Of a stretch of 22,921 nucleotides of DNA, positions 16,601 through 22,579 are shown piece by piece (positions within the stretch are counted from its first letter, which is position 1; every line of letters begins with the position of its first letter). Below the pieces are notes generated by a model, which saw nothing but the letters and a program-made list of their open reading frames with translations, searched no databases and was not told the origin of the DNA. A program made the translations under genes and the position numbers. The DNA is from a virus: IMG/VR virus record IMGVR_UViG_3300044991_002081, positions 1 through 22,921 of that record. One strand, given 5' to 3'.

Positions 16601-16971
16601 ACACTTTGGAAACGTCGAGCAAAACCAGTCCAGCCCACGGCGCGGGTGCGTTCGTGGTTTCCACCTGGGGAACCGGCCGGGGCTTTGTACCCTCCGCTTG
16701 TCGGGTCACCCGTTCGCCGTTTCCCCCTATTTTCGCCCCCGCCCGTCAGCGTGGCCTGCCCCTCCCAGGCCTAGCCGCAGCGTTGACGGCGGGGGCCCTT
16801 TTCTGCGGTTGCCGGACCAACGTCTACATCATGGGGCTGGACCCGGCGCCGGAAAAGATCACGGTCCTGAACGGCGTCTTCTGGCGGTCGGCCGGTGGCG
16901 AGGGGACGGGGTCGGTAAGCAATGCGATCAGCGGGGGCGGCAGCCCACAGATCAAGGCGGCACTGAACTAA
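16594..16971 (+). CDS. Unknown protein with internal lipobox; start uncertain
   Basis: The 125-residue frame starts at ATG 16594, overlapping the fibre gene by 7 bases. Residues 60-73 (LAAALTAGALFCGC) look like a lipoprotein signal ending at Cys71 or Cys73, and the last 52 residues (RTNVYIMGLDPAPEKITVLN and on) have strong GC third-position bias. The first 52 residues are Pro/Arg-rich, unlike a signal, and the frame contains a large hairpin at 16735-16802. The real product may begin at a non-ATG codon near 16741-16756, or the N-terminus may be a poorly conserved extension. A small phage lipoprotein (outer spanin or exclusion protein) is possible, not shown. Confidence 0.45.
   Translation: MVNTLETSSKTSPAHGAGAFVVSTWGTGRGFVPSACRVTRSPFPPIFAPARQRGLPLPGLAAALTAGALFCGCRTNVYIMGLDPAPEKITVLNGVFWRSAGGEGTGSVSNAISGGGSPQIKAALN
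16735..16802 (+). terminator. Compound hairpin followed by a short T-run (possible terminator or attenuator)
   Basis: Arms 16735-16751 and 16781-16796 pair over 16 base pairs with one bulged C and one G-U pair. Inside the loop, GGCCTG (16753-16758) pairs with CAGGCC (16766-16771) around a 7-base loop. TTTT follows at 16799-16802, then CTG. The stem is stronger than expected by chance in a coding frame, but the T-run is short, so termination would be partial. It lies just after the fibre genes and before the lipobox codons of the ORF it interrupts. Confidence 0.45.
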
Positions 16972-16981
16972 AAGGGGGAGC

Positions 16982-18031
16982 ATGAAAACGGTATCGTGCA
17001 GGGTGGTCAAGGAGACTTCGCTCGACATGGTCGGGATCGACGGCGTAAGCATCGCCATGGGGCCCGACAAGCGCCCGCGGATCGCGGCCCACAGGTCGGA
17101 CAAGACCGTCCGCTATTTCCGGATCCGTGAGGGGGGCTGGGACCACTTCATCGTGGCGCGGGCGACCTCGGCGAAAGGGCCGAACAACATGCCCGTGGTG
17201 GATTGCTACACGCCTTACGTGGCCTCGAGCACCGTCGGCGATGTTGTCGCCTGGCGGAACAGGATGAAGGGCGCGGAAACTACCGCCAACCACGGCCCGG
17301 CCATGTGCATTATCCTTGACGGGAAAACGCCTGGCCCGGCGATGTTTCGCGGCAACGGCTTTACCAACGGCGGCGTCCGCCCGATCTTCGACGGCGACGA
17401 TCCTGCCCAGGTCGAGCTGTGGTCCAAGATGGGCGCATACGAGATCTTCGACATCGCCACCCAGACGCGGGTGCGGCTCGGGACCGACTCCATCGGCGCC
17501 ACGGGGGAGCACCTGGCCGCTGCCCCAGGCGGCTGGCGCGGGTTCGGCGGGTGCTCGTCGAAAGACAACAGCCGCGTCATGCGGCGCGGCCACACGGGCC
17601 GGGTAGACGTGGTGGACTGCGACGTGTTCCCGAAGGCTGGCGACGATGTCTACGGCTACGTCGGGATCTGCGCCAACGGGGACGCGTGCTATTTCTTCAT
17701 GGCGGTGGACGGCTATCTGCGGATGAACCTCGTCAAGGACGGCGTGGCACTGATCGCCCCCGGCGTCCTTTTTACCATCGGGCCGGCTTCCCGCATGCCC
17801 CGCCACCCCGTCTATGCCTGCGTCATCCGCAAGCGCGTGGTGGCCTTCTGGACTCTCGGCGGGAACATTATGTATGCGGACGTGGACGGGGTGCGGGCGG
17901 GCGCCTGCAAGCCCGCCGTGCTGTGCGCCGGGGACTATGCGGCCGCCGTCACCACGAGTCAGGGCGCGGCCTTGGCGGTGGCGCGCAAGGGGGCGCTGTA
18001 CCTGGTAAACGTTGAAACTGTGAAGCAGTAG
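16982..18031 (+). CDS. Beta-propeller-like protein, possible receptor-binding protein
   Basis: The 349-residue protein shows recurring propeller-blade-like strands: DGVSIAMGPDKRPRIAAH (20-37), RYFRIREGGWDHFIVARATS (42-61), YGYVGICANGDACYFFMAVDG (about 221-241), and later GKNxMY-type strand pairs (FWTLGGNIMYADVDGV; AAVTTSQGAALAVARKGALY). The 'd-G-x-P-R-I-A...Y...W' pattern is typical of sialidase-like propellers often found in phage tail proteins, but catalytic Asp-box residues are not evident. GGGGGAG immediately precedes the ATG. There is no signal peptide, unlike its neighbours. Its place after the fibres suggests a host-binding or tail-tip role. Confidence 0.6.
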   Translation: MKTVSCRVVKETSLDMVGIDGVSIAMGPDKRPRIAAHRSDKTVRYFRIREGGWDHFIVARATSAKGPNNMPVVDCYTPYVASSTVGDVVAWRNRMKGAETTANHGPAMCIILDGKTPGPAMFRGNGFTNGGVRPIFDGDDPAQVELWSKMGAYEIFDIATQTRVRLGTDSIGATGEHLAAAPGGWRGFGGCSSKDNSRVMRRGHTGRVDVVDCDVFPKAGDDVYGYVGICANGDACYFFMAVDGYLRMNLVKDGVALIAPGVLFTIGPASRMPRHPVYACVIRKRVVAFWTLGGNIMYADVDGVRAGACKPAVLCAGDYAAAVTTSQGAALAVARKGALYLVNVETVKQ

Positions 18032-18041
18032 GGGGGTGGTC

Positions 18042-18410
18042 ATGGGACTGATCGACATTTTAGCGAACACGGCGCAGGCCGCCAACGACTCGGCCATGTC
18101 GCAGATCGAGCAGCGCGCGCGGGTTGCCGTCGAACAGGTTGCCGAGCACAAACGGTCAGATAAGCGCACGCCGTGCGGGCACATCCACTTTGACGTGGTG
18201 GAGGCCATCCAGGCGCTGTACGCCATGGGCTACATCCCGTTTCAGACGGTCAAGGCGTTCGCCCGAGTGATTATCGTTACCACCGTGGCGTCCAACCTGG
18301 TCGGCGGCGGGATCTGCTACAGCGCGTTCAAGCTGTGGGAAAAGCACGCGGCATCGAAAGCTCCGGCCGCATCTGAGCACCCGGCGCGCGCATATGCGGT
18401 GCAGCCGTGA
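18042..18410 (+). CDS. Single-TM membrane protein, holin candidate
   Basis: Start is ATG 18042 behind GGGGGGTGG (a GTG at 18036 would add two residues). The 122-residue protein has a helical, soluble N-terminal part with an ARVAVEQVAEHKR segment, then a probable transmembrane helix at residues 74-96 (RVIIVTTVASNLVGGGICYSA) and a charged, Ala/Pro-rich tail. Size, the single TM and a late-operon location would suit a holin or other lysis-timing protein, but no holin family motif is recognised. The TM is more C-terminal than usual for a holin. Its stop overlaps the GTG of the DUF1353-like gene. Confidence 0.6.
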   Translation: MGLIDILANTAQAANDSAMSQIEQRARVAVEQVAEHKRSDKRTPCGHIHFDVVEAIQALYAMGYIPFQTVKAFARVIIVTTVASNLVGGGICYSAFKLWEKHAASKAPAASEHPARAYAVQP

Positions 18411-18964
18411 ACCCGCGCGCCCGTGGCTACTTCCTAAACGAGCGGGAGGGGGAAGGCTGGGAGGCTCGGCTGCTGCCGCCCGAGAACGGTAAGGTCCTCC
18501 GCTGGCACGAGTCCCAGGACTTCACCTTCACCCTGCACCCGGACACGCCCTGCACCTTCGTCCAGGACAACGGGGACCAGATCCGGCCGTGCCTGCCGGG
18601 CCAGTCCTTCCGGTTCAACTTCGGATCCATACCCCTCTCCGGCCAGCGCCTGGTCCGCAAGGAGGGGATCGAATACGCCTTCCACGACCGCGTTTACGAC
18701 ATCGGGTGGCTGTGGGTCAAGGCCTTCGGGGAGACCGTCTGGCGGCCGACGCCGGTCACCAGATCCGAGGCGGACGCGCTGCTGCACACCATGAGCCGCT
18801 GCACTGAGCGGCCCCGCGGCCGGTTCAAGGCCGGCGCAATCTGGGCGGCCGTCCGGATGTTCGGCTGGGCGTGCGGCTACACCGAGGCCGGGAAGCTCCC
18901 GGAGCCCATCGGGCCACCGGAGCCGCCGGATGTCGATGACATCGTACCGATGGGGGTGGGATGA
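18407..18964 (+). CDS. DUF1353-like phage protein
   Basis: The 185-residue protein carries the DUF1353 pattern: FNFGSIP (70-76), a YAFHDRVYD box (90-98, with His93-Asp94), RSEADALLHTMSRC (119-132), and AIWAAVRMFGWACGY (144-158). DUF1353 proteins are common in tailed phages, often near lysis genes; their biochemical role is not established. The start is GTG at 18407 in a GTGA overlap with the previous stop, and the end overlaps the next ATG (GATGA). The C-terminal 20 residues are Pro-rich and likely disordered. The motif match is good, although the usual Asp of the D-F-x-S-I-P motif is Asn here. Confidence 0.75.
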   Translation: MNPRARGYFLNEREGEGWEARLLPPENGKVLRWHESQDFTFTLHPDTPCTFVQDNGDQIRPCLPGQSFRFNFGSIPLSGQRLVRKEGIEYAFHDRVYDIGWLWVKAFGETVWRPTPVTRSEADALLHTMSRCTERPRGRFKAGAIWAAVRMFGWACGYTEAGKLPEPIGPPEPPDVDDIVPMGVG

Positions 18965-19524
18965 GAGCGTGGACGCGTAAGGGGTTTATGTCGCTGTGGT
19001 GCGAGGCGATCCGGGGCGATGTGCGGGATCTTGAGCCGCTAAGCTCCGCCACCATCCGGGCCGAGAAGATCCCCGGCGTCGGCACCATGTACCACCAGGT
19101 CCCGCGGCCGCAGTCTGATGACGGTGACGAGCAGGCCTGGTTCCAGGACATAACGGCATCCGGCGTGGAAGTCACCGGCGGGCCAATCACCTGGGCAAAC
19201 CAAGTGCTGGACGAGGCCTGGCAGACCCACGTCAAGGCGTTTGCCGGGACGCCCTACCTGGCTGCCTACCCCACGGATCCGGGGGACTACTGGCTGTACG
19301 TCAACGCCGAGCTGGCCACCGGCGTGGTGACCGTGCTGTTTACCGAGGACGACGTTTACCCGACTGACGACGTGGCCGGGCTGGTCAAGCGGTTCCCGCT
19401 CAGCGTATGGCGGGTCACGGCTGAGGCGGACACGATCGTGACACCATGCACGCGGGTCTTCACCCAGCACGCGTCCGGCCGCCTCGACGTCCCGGCCAAC
19501 TTCGGCCCGCCGAGGGCGCCGTGA
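18961..19524 (+). CDS. Unknown late-operon protein
   Basis: The 187-residue protein has no recognised family. It mixes beta segments (DYWLYVNAELATGVVTVLFTE, residues 109-129) with Trp-rich and acidic stretches (FTEDDVYPTDDV). No signal peptide, TM helix or catalytic motif is visible. The ATG overlaps the DUF1353-like stop, and its stop overlaps the GTG of the next gene, so it belongs to the same coupled unit. A tail or lysis accessory role is possible from context only. It does not look like a known lysozyme, amidase or peptidase. Confidence 0.6.
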   Translation: MRAWTRKGFMSLWCEAIRGDVRDLEPLSSATIRAEKIPGVGTMYHQVPRPQSDDGDEQAWFQDITASGVEVTGGPITWANQVLDEAWQTHVKAFAGTPYLAAYPTDPGDYWLYVNAELATGVVTVLFTEDDVYPTDDVAGLVKRFPLSVWRVTAEADTIVTPCTRVFTQHASGRLDVPANFGPPRAP

Positions 19525-20795
19525 CGATCCGCCGCTATGCCTATGGCCTGGCCGCTGCGGCGCTCCTGACGGGCGGGGCGGCGCTGTACTATCTCCCGGC
19601 CGCCCCCGGCCTCTACGTGACAGCGGACGACGTGGCCGAGCTGCTGGAGGGGATCAACGAGCGGAGGGCAGCGCTGGCGGCCACGCCCCATTCCGGCGAT
19701 TCAAACGGGTGGAGTTTCAGCACGTTCACCAACCTGCCGAACCAGCCTACGCACGCGCAGATGCAGGCCGTCCTCGACGAGGTTGAAGCGCTGGCGCCGT
19801 CCTACCTGCAGTCCTACACCTCCACCAGCGCAACGCCGTGGACGGTCTCCAACCTGTTCATCGCTGCCGGTGTCGGTCCGGGCGACGGGCGGCCGCTCTG
19901 GACTGTCGGGTGGACGGGCGCGCCGGTCTACGGCGCCGAGGTCGGACTGTACGTCATGACGAACACCCTTTGGGAGGCGTTCCGCGCGTTGCGCCTCATG
20001 TCCAACTGCCTGGGCCACACGGAGCTTGAGGGCGGCCGCCTGTGGGGTGACGCCGGTAGCTATCTGGCATACAACCCCGAGCCGCTTGTGCCGACGAACT
20101 GGGGCGTTCCGGGGCAACGTGACGATTTGCTTTTCTATGGTCTGCCGGGGATCTCCTACTGGTTTTTTCACTCTGAAGGACCAGGGCTGTTCACAAATCC
20201 GCCCGCGTGGTATGCGTCGAACAACCTCGATCTGCTATCCGGCTACACACCCGCTCGCAAGACCGCCGCCTTTGACGTGGCCTATACGACTGCGCCCGTG
20301 TCCGTGGCCGCCGGGCTGATCGCTTCCGAGTTGACCGTCTACCGGGCGCGCAGCGGGCTCCGCCTGCTCTTTTTCGACGAAGGTGACGGATACCGGAGGG
20401 GCGCGCTCGTCGAGGCGTCAGGGCTCGGCGCGTCCGCAATCGAGCGGCGTTCGGCCACCAACATCGTGCCCGTGTTTCACATGGCCACCGGGGCGGTCTG
20501 CACGATATATCTGAGCATCGCCACGACCGGAGGCATCTCGAGCGCGCAGGACGCTTTCGCTCCCACCAACTTCGCATATTTCACGGGCTCGGTTTACTCT
20601 GTGACGGCAACTGGCGTCGCAACCGGCTATCTGGCCCGACTCGCATTCGACGGCGCCGACACGCCCTTGATCCAGGAACTGCTGGACCTGCCGGCATTCG
20701 TGGGCGGGACCAACGATGTGATCACCGCCCGCTCGAGGACGGTCCTGCCGCGCCCGCCCGTGATGCAATGGCAGTTCACCAGGTGCCGGCCGTGA
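19521..20795 (+). CDS. Large unknown protein with N-terminal membrane/signal segment, last gene of the late operon
   Basis: I place the start at GTG 19521 (GTGA overlap) rather than at an ATG 25 codons upstream, because it gives TIRRYAYGLAAAALLTGGAA followed by LYYLPAAPG: a positively charged start and a hydrophobic stretch of about 18 residues, either a signal peptide or a membrane anchor. The 424-residue protein then has YVTADDVAELLEGINERRAAL, a pattern I associate with phage tail-associated proteins (a T-x-x-D-x-x-E-L...I-N-E-R segment). The rest is beta-rich, with Trp/Tyr-rich parts (SYWFFHSEGPGLF). No enzyme motif is evident. A putative terminator follows 130 bases downstream. Confidence 0.65.
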   Translation: MTIRRYAYGLAAAALLTGGAALYYLPAAPGLYVTADDVAELLEGINERRAALAATPHSGDSNGWSFSTFTNLPNQPTHAQMQAVLDEVEALAPSYLQSYTSTSATPWTVSNLFIAAGVGPGDGRPLWTVGWTGAPVYGAEVGLYVMTNTLWEAFRALRLMSNCLGHTELEGGRLWGDAGSYLAYNPEPLVPTNWGVPGQRDDLLFYGLPGISYWFFHSEGPGLFTNPPAWYASNNLDLLSGYTPARKTAAFDVAYTTAPVSVAAGLIASELTVYRARSGLRLLFFDEGDGYRRGALVEASGLGASAIERRSATNIVPVFHMATGAVCTIYLSIATTGGISSAQDAFAPTNFAYFTGSVYSVTATGVATGYLARLAFDGADTPLIQELLDLPAFVGGTNDVITARSRTVLPRPPVMQWQFTRCRP

Positions 20796-20805
20796 CGGGG
20801 TCGGC

Positions 20806-20824
20806 CGTTGGACAACCGTTGGAC
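20806..20824. repeat. 19-bp direct repeat, left copy (putative integrase arm site)
   Basis: CGTTGGACAACCGTTGGAC is two CGTTGGAC octamers 11 bases apart, so both face the same side of the helix. The identical 19 bases recur at 21045-21063, on the other side of the tRNA-like att core. This fits arm-type binding sites of a tyrosine integrase; binding itself is inferred. Confidence 0.7.
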
Positions 20825-20922
20825 GAATCGCCTGTTTCCGGGTACTTAAAGACCCTTATTGACCATTAATGCCCGTTAAGCGGAAGAGGCCAAGAGAGCC
20901 CGCCGCCCCCGATTATGGATAG

Positions 20923-20948
20923 AATGGCCCTTTATATTGGCCTTTTTT
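20923..20948 (+). terminator. Weak intrinsic terminator for the late operon
   Basis: GGCC at 20926-20929 pairs with GGCC at 20939-20942 (outer A-T pairs, one T-T mismatch), followed by six Ts at 20943-20948. The stem is short, but the T-run and the position 130 bases after the last late gene support termination of the + strand transcript. In the minus direction there is no T-run, so it would not stop integrase transcription. Confidence 0.4.
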
Positions 20949-20960
20949 GGGGTTCGGGAC

Positions 20961-21006
20961 TGGAGCCAACGGTCGGGATCGAACCGACGACCTGCGCATT
21001 ACGAAT
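20961..21006 (-). other. attP core: 3' half of a tRNA-Thr(CGT) gene
   Basis: Read on the minus strand, this 46-base segment runs from the anticodon loop (ATTCGTAAT, anticodon CGT at 21003-21001) through the variable region, a perfect 5-bp T stem (GTCGG/CCGAC) with a TTCGATC loop, the 3' acceptor strand CGTTGGC, discriminator T and CCA. The 5' half is missing: nothing upstream supplies GCCAACG, and the anticodon 5' stem is broken (CACCA against TGCGC). It strongly resembles E. coli thrW, a known integration target. The crossover is probably in the anticodon loop (20999-21005). A lone tRNA 3' half next to an integrase is the signature of a phage att site. Confidence 0.88.
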
Positions 21007-21034
21007 GGTGCAAGCCCCATTGCAAATGCGCTAT

Positions 21035-22171
21035 TTATGACGAGCGTTGGACAACCGTTGGACAAAAGCGCTCGCATTGGGGCTGGATATCGAAGAACCG
21101 AGCCCCCTCCCCTGGGTGCACCAGCGCCCGGTATGCCGTCATCAAAACGTCCGGGGAGTTGCCCATCTCGGCCGAGACCTGGATCGGGTCCTTGATCTGT
21201 TCCCAGCGCATGGTCCCGAAGGTGTGCCGGCAAACGTCGTTGTGCCACACCCCACCCCACTCGAGCAGCACGGCCCGGAAGGCGCGGCGCCCCCAGTAGA
21301 CCAACTCGGCGGCCGGCGGCGGGAACGCATCCAGCCAGGCGCGCAGGTTCGGCTGGATCTGGATCGTGCGGCGCCGGCGCTTCTTGGCCACGTCGCCATC
21401 GATCAGGATGTAGTCGCGCCCCAGCTTTGAACCGGGCAGGCGCTGGAGTTCCTCGGGCCGGATCCCGGCGAACAGGGATAGGGCCAGGTACGGCACCAGC
21501 TGGGGCCGGACGCGCGCGGCTGTGGCTATCAGGTGCCGGGCCTGTTCCACCGTCAGCACGTGGATCTCCGCGTCCTTGGTGAGAGCCATTTTGATCTTGG
21601 CCAGCGGGGAGTCCTTGACCATGCCCTCGTCCTGGGCCCAGCTGAAAAAGGCGGAGAGGCTGCGCAGGATGCTGTTGCGGGTCCCGCCCGCCTTGCCCAC
21701 CAGGAGGGACTTGATCGTCTCGGGGGATACGTCTTTCACGTCGCATTTGGCCAGAGCGGCCAGCCGGCGGGTGTGGGCGCGGTAGTTTCGCATGGTGGCG
21801 TCGGCCAGGAAGCCGCGGCGCTCCTCGATGAACCGCTCGGCGGCAGCCGCCATGTCAACCGCGGGCAGATCCGGCGGCGCCGAGCTGGCGGCCAGGGCGC
21901 GGGCGGCATCGGTAAGGGTGTAGCCGGCGGGGAGAAGCGCGATCGCCCGCACGGCGTCGGCCGCCTGGCTTGCGGAGAGCGGCGGGCGGTGGGCGCCGGC
22001 GGTCTCCTCGGTCATGATGACCCAGGCCTTGGCCTCCTCCAGCGTGTCTTTGCGGATCCGGTACCGCTTGCCATCTACCCGGACGTAGGCATCCCACCCG
22101 CCCCGCGGCACCGGGCGGATGGTGCCGGGCGTGGATCCGTAGTTTATTGGCTTTAGGAGTGGGCGTGGCAT
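21035..22171 (-). CDS. int: Tyrosine recombinase integrase
   Basis: Start is ATG at 22171, in a TAATG overlap with the lipoprotein stop; longer frames upstream run inside that gene. The 378-residue protein has an AP2-like N-terminal arm-binding domain (WDAYVRVDGKRYRIRKDTLEEAKAW, 26-50), a helical core-binding domain (about 105-185), and a catalytic domain with Arg238 (FAGIRPEEL), Lys263/264 (VAKKRRRR), Arg315 (NDVCRHTFGT) and the nucleophile Tyr347 (LMTAYRALV). The two usual His positions appear as Asp312 and Asn338, a variation I associate with integrases of Verrucomicrobiota-like phages. It should recombine attP with tRNA-Thr. Its 3' end overlaps an arm repeat, and the tRNA core lies 28 bases beyond its stop. 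Confidence 0.93.
   Translation of the reverse strand: MPRPLLKPINYGSTPGTIRPVPRGGWDAYVRVDGKRYRIRKDTLEEAKAWVIMTEETAGAHRPPLSASQAADAVRAIALLPAGYTLTDAARALAASSAPPDLPAVDMAAAAERFIEERRGFLADATMRNYRAHTRRLAALAKCDVKDVSPETIKSLLVGKAGGTRNSILRSLSAFFSWAQDEGMVKDSPLAKIKMALTKDAEIHVLTVEQARHLIATAARVRPQLVPYLALSLFAGIRPEELQRLPGSKLGRDYILIDGDVAKKRRRRTIQIQPNLRAWLDAFPPPAAELVYWGRRAFRAVLLEWGGVWHNDVCRHTFGTMRWEQIKDPIQVSAEMGNSPDVLMTAYRALVHPGEGARFFDIQPQCERFCPTVVQRSS
21045..21063. repeat. 19-bp direct repeat, right copy (putative integrase arm site)
   Basis: This is identical to the repeat at 20806-20824 and in the same orientation. It lies within the last codons of the integrase gene (encoding its C-terminal P-T-V-V-Q region), so the coding end and the recombination site overlap. 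In lambda the 3' end of int also abuts attP. Confidence 0.7.
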
Positions 22172-22539
22172 TATTTTCGTTTGCTCGGCGGATTGGTCGG
22201 AGGAGGGACGGCGAAATAGACCCGGTAAGGCTGACCCTCTATATCTTTGAATGTGCCGCCTTTTGTGACGTGGCCCGCCCATCTCTCTCCAACGGCCAGT
22301 TTACTGGCGTCTTTCCCTTTGACCATGATCCTGACGTGTTGCCGGCCCCCGTGCATAAAATTCCAATCAGATGAGATGAACGCGTTAGTGAACACGCGCT
22401 CGATTTGTGCGTCGATGCGTGTTTCATCAACGGACACATACGGGGCGCTCCCACCCACACCTCCGCCAAGCCGTTCTATACCTGAACCAAAAGACGCACA
22501 CCCACAAAACAGCATCACAGCGATACAAGCAGCTTTCAT
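22171..22539 (-). CDS. Small lipoprotein coupled to the integrase
   Basis: The 122-residue protein begins MKAACIAVMLFCGCASFGSG: a basic start, a short hydrophobic core and a lipobox ending at Cys14 (or Cys12), so it is probably lipidated and membrane-bound. The mature part has a Gly-rich linker and a beta-rich domain (HVRIMVKGKDASKLAVGERW; GQPYRVYFAVPPPTNPP). AAGGGGAAAGG precedes the ATG, and the stop overlaps the integrase start (TAATG). Being in the lysogeny module suggests expression in lysogens. Surface exclusion (as Cor or Llp do in other phages) or a fitness moron are candidates, but no similarity is recognised. Confidence 0.75.
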   Translation of the reverse strand: MKAACIAVMLFCGCASFGSGIERLGGGVGGSAPYVSVDETRIDAQIERVFTNAFISSDWNFMHGGRQHVRIMVKGKDASKLAVGERWAGHVTKGGTFKDIEGQPYRVYFAVPPPTNPPSKRK

Positions 22540-22559
22540 GGCCTTTCCCCTTCGCTAAG

Positions 22560-22565
22560 AGTATA
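22560..22565 (-). promoter_or_regulatory. Possible -10 element for the lipoprotein-integrase unit
   Basis: On the minus strand the sequence reads TATACT, 21 bases before the lipoprotein ATG and just after the repressor stop codon. A -10 here would give a short leader that includes the AAGGGGA site. No convincing -35 is seen 17 bases upstream, so this may be a weak or factor-dependent promoter, or chance. Confidence 0.25.
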
Positions 22566-22579
22566 CCCGCTGTCCCTTG

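Noticed and set aside
15338-18031. A diversity-generating retroelement acting on the fibre with the Mtd-like domain
   Set aside because: No reverse transcriptase, no Avd-like gene and no template/variable repeat pair were seen in the window; the resemblance is only to the N-terminal attachment domain.
20840-20855. GGGT/ACCC hairpin just after the last late gene as the main terminator
   Set aside because: Only four base pairs with an 8-base loop and a poor T-run (TTATT). The GGCC hairpin with six Ts at 20923-20948 is the better candidate.
20950-21040. A complete tRNA gene
   Set aside because: The 3' half from anticodon loop to CCA is excellent, but there is no D arm or matching 5' acceptor strand (GCCAACG) and the anticodon stem is broken on the 5' side. 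It is an att core, not a functional tRNA.
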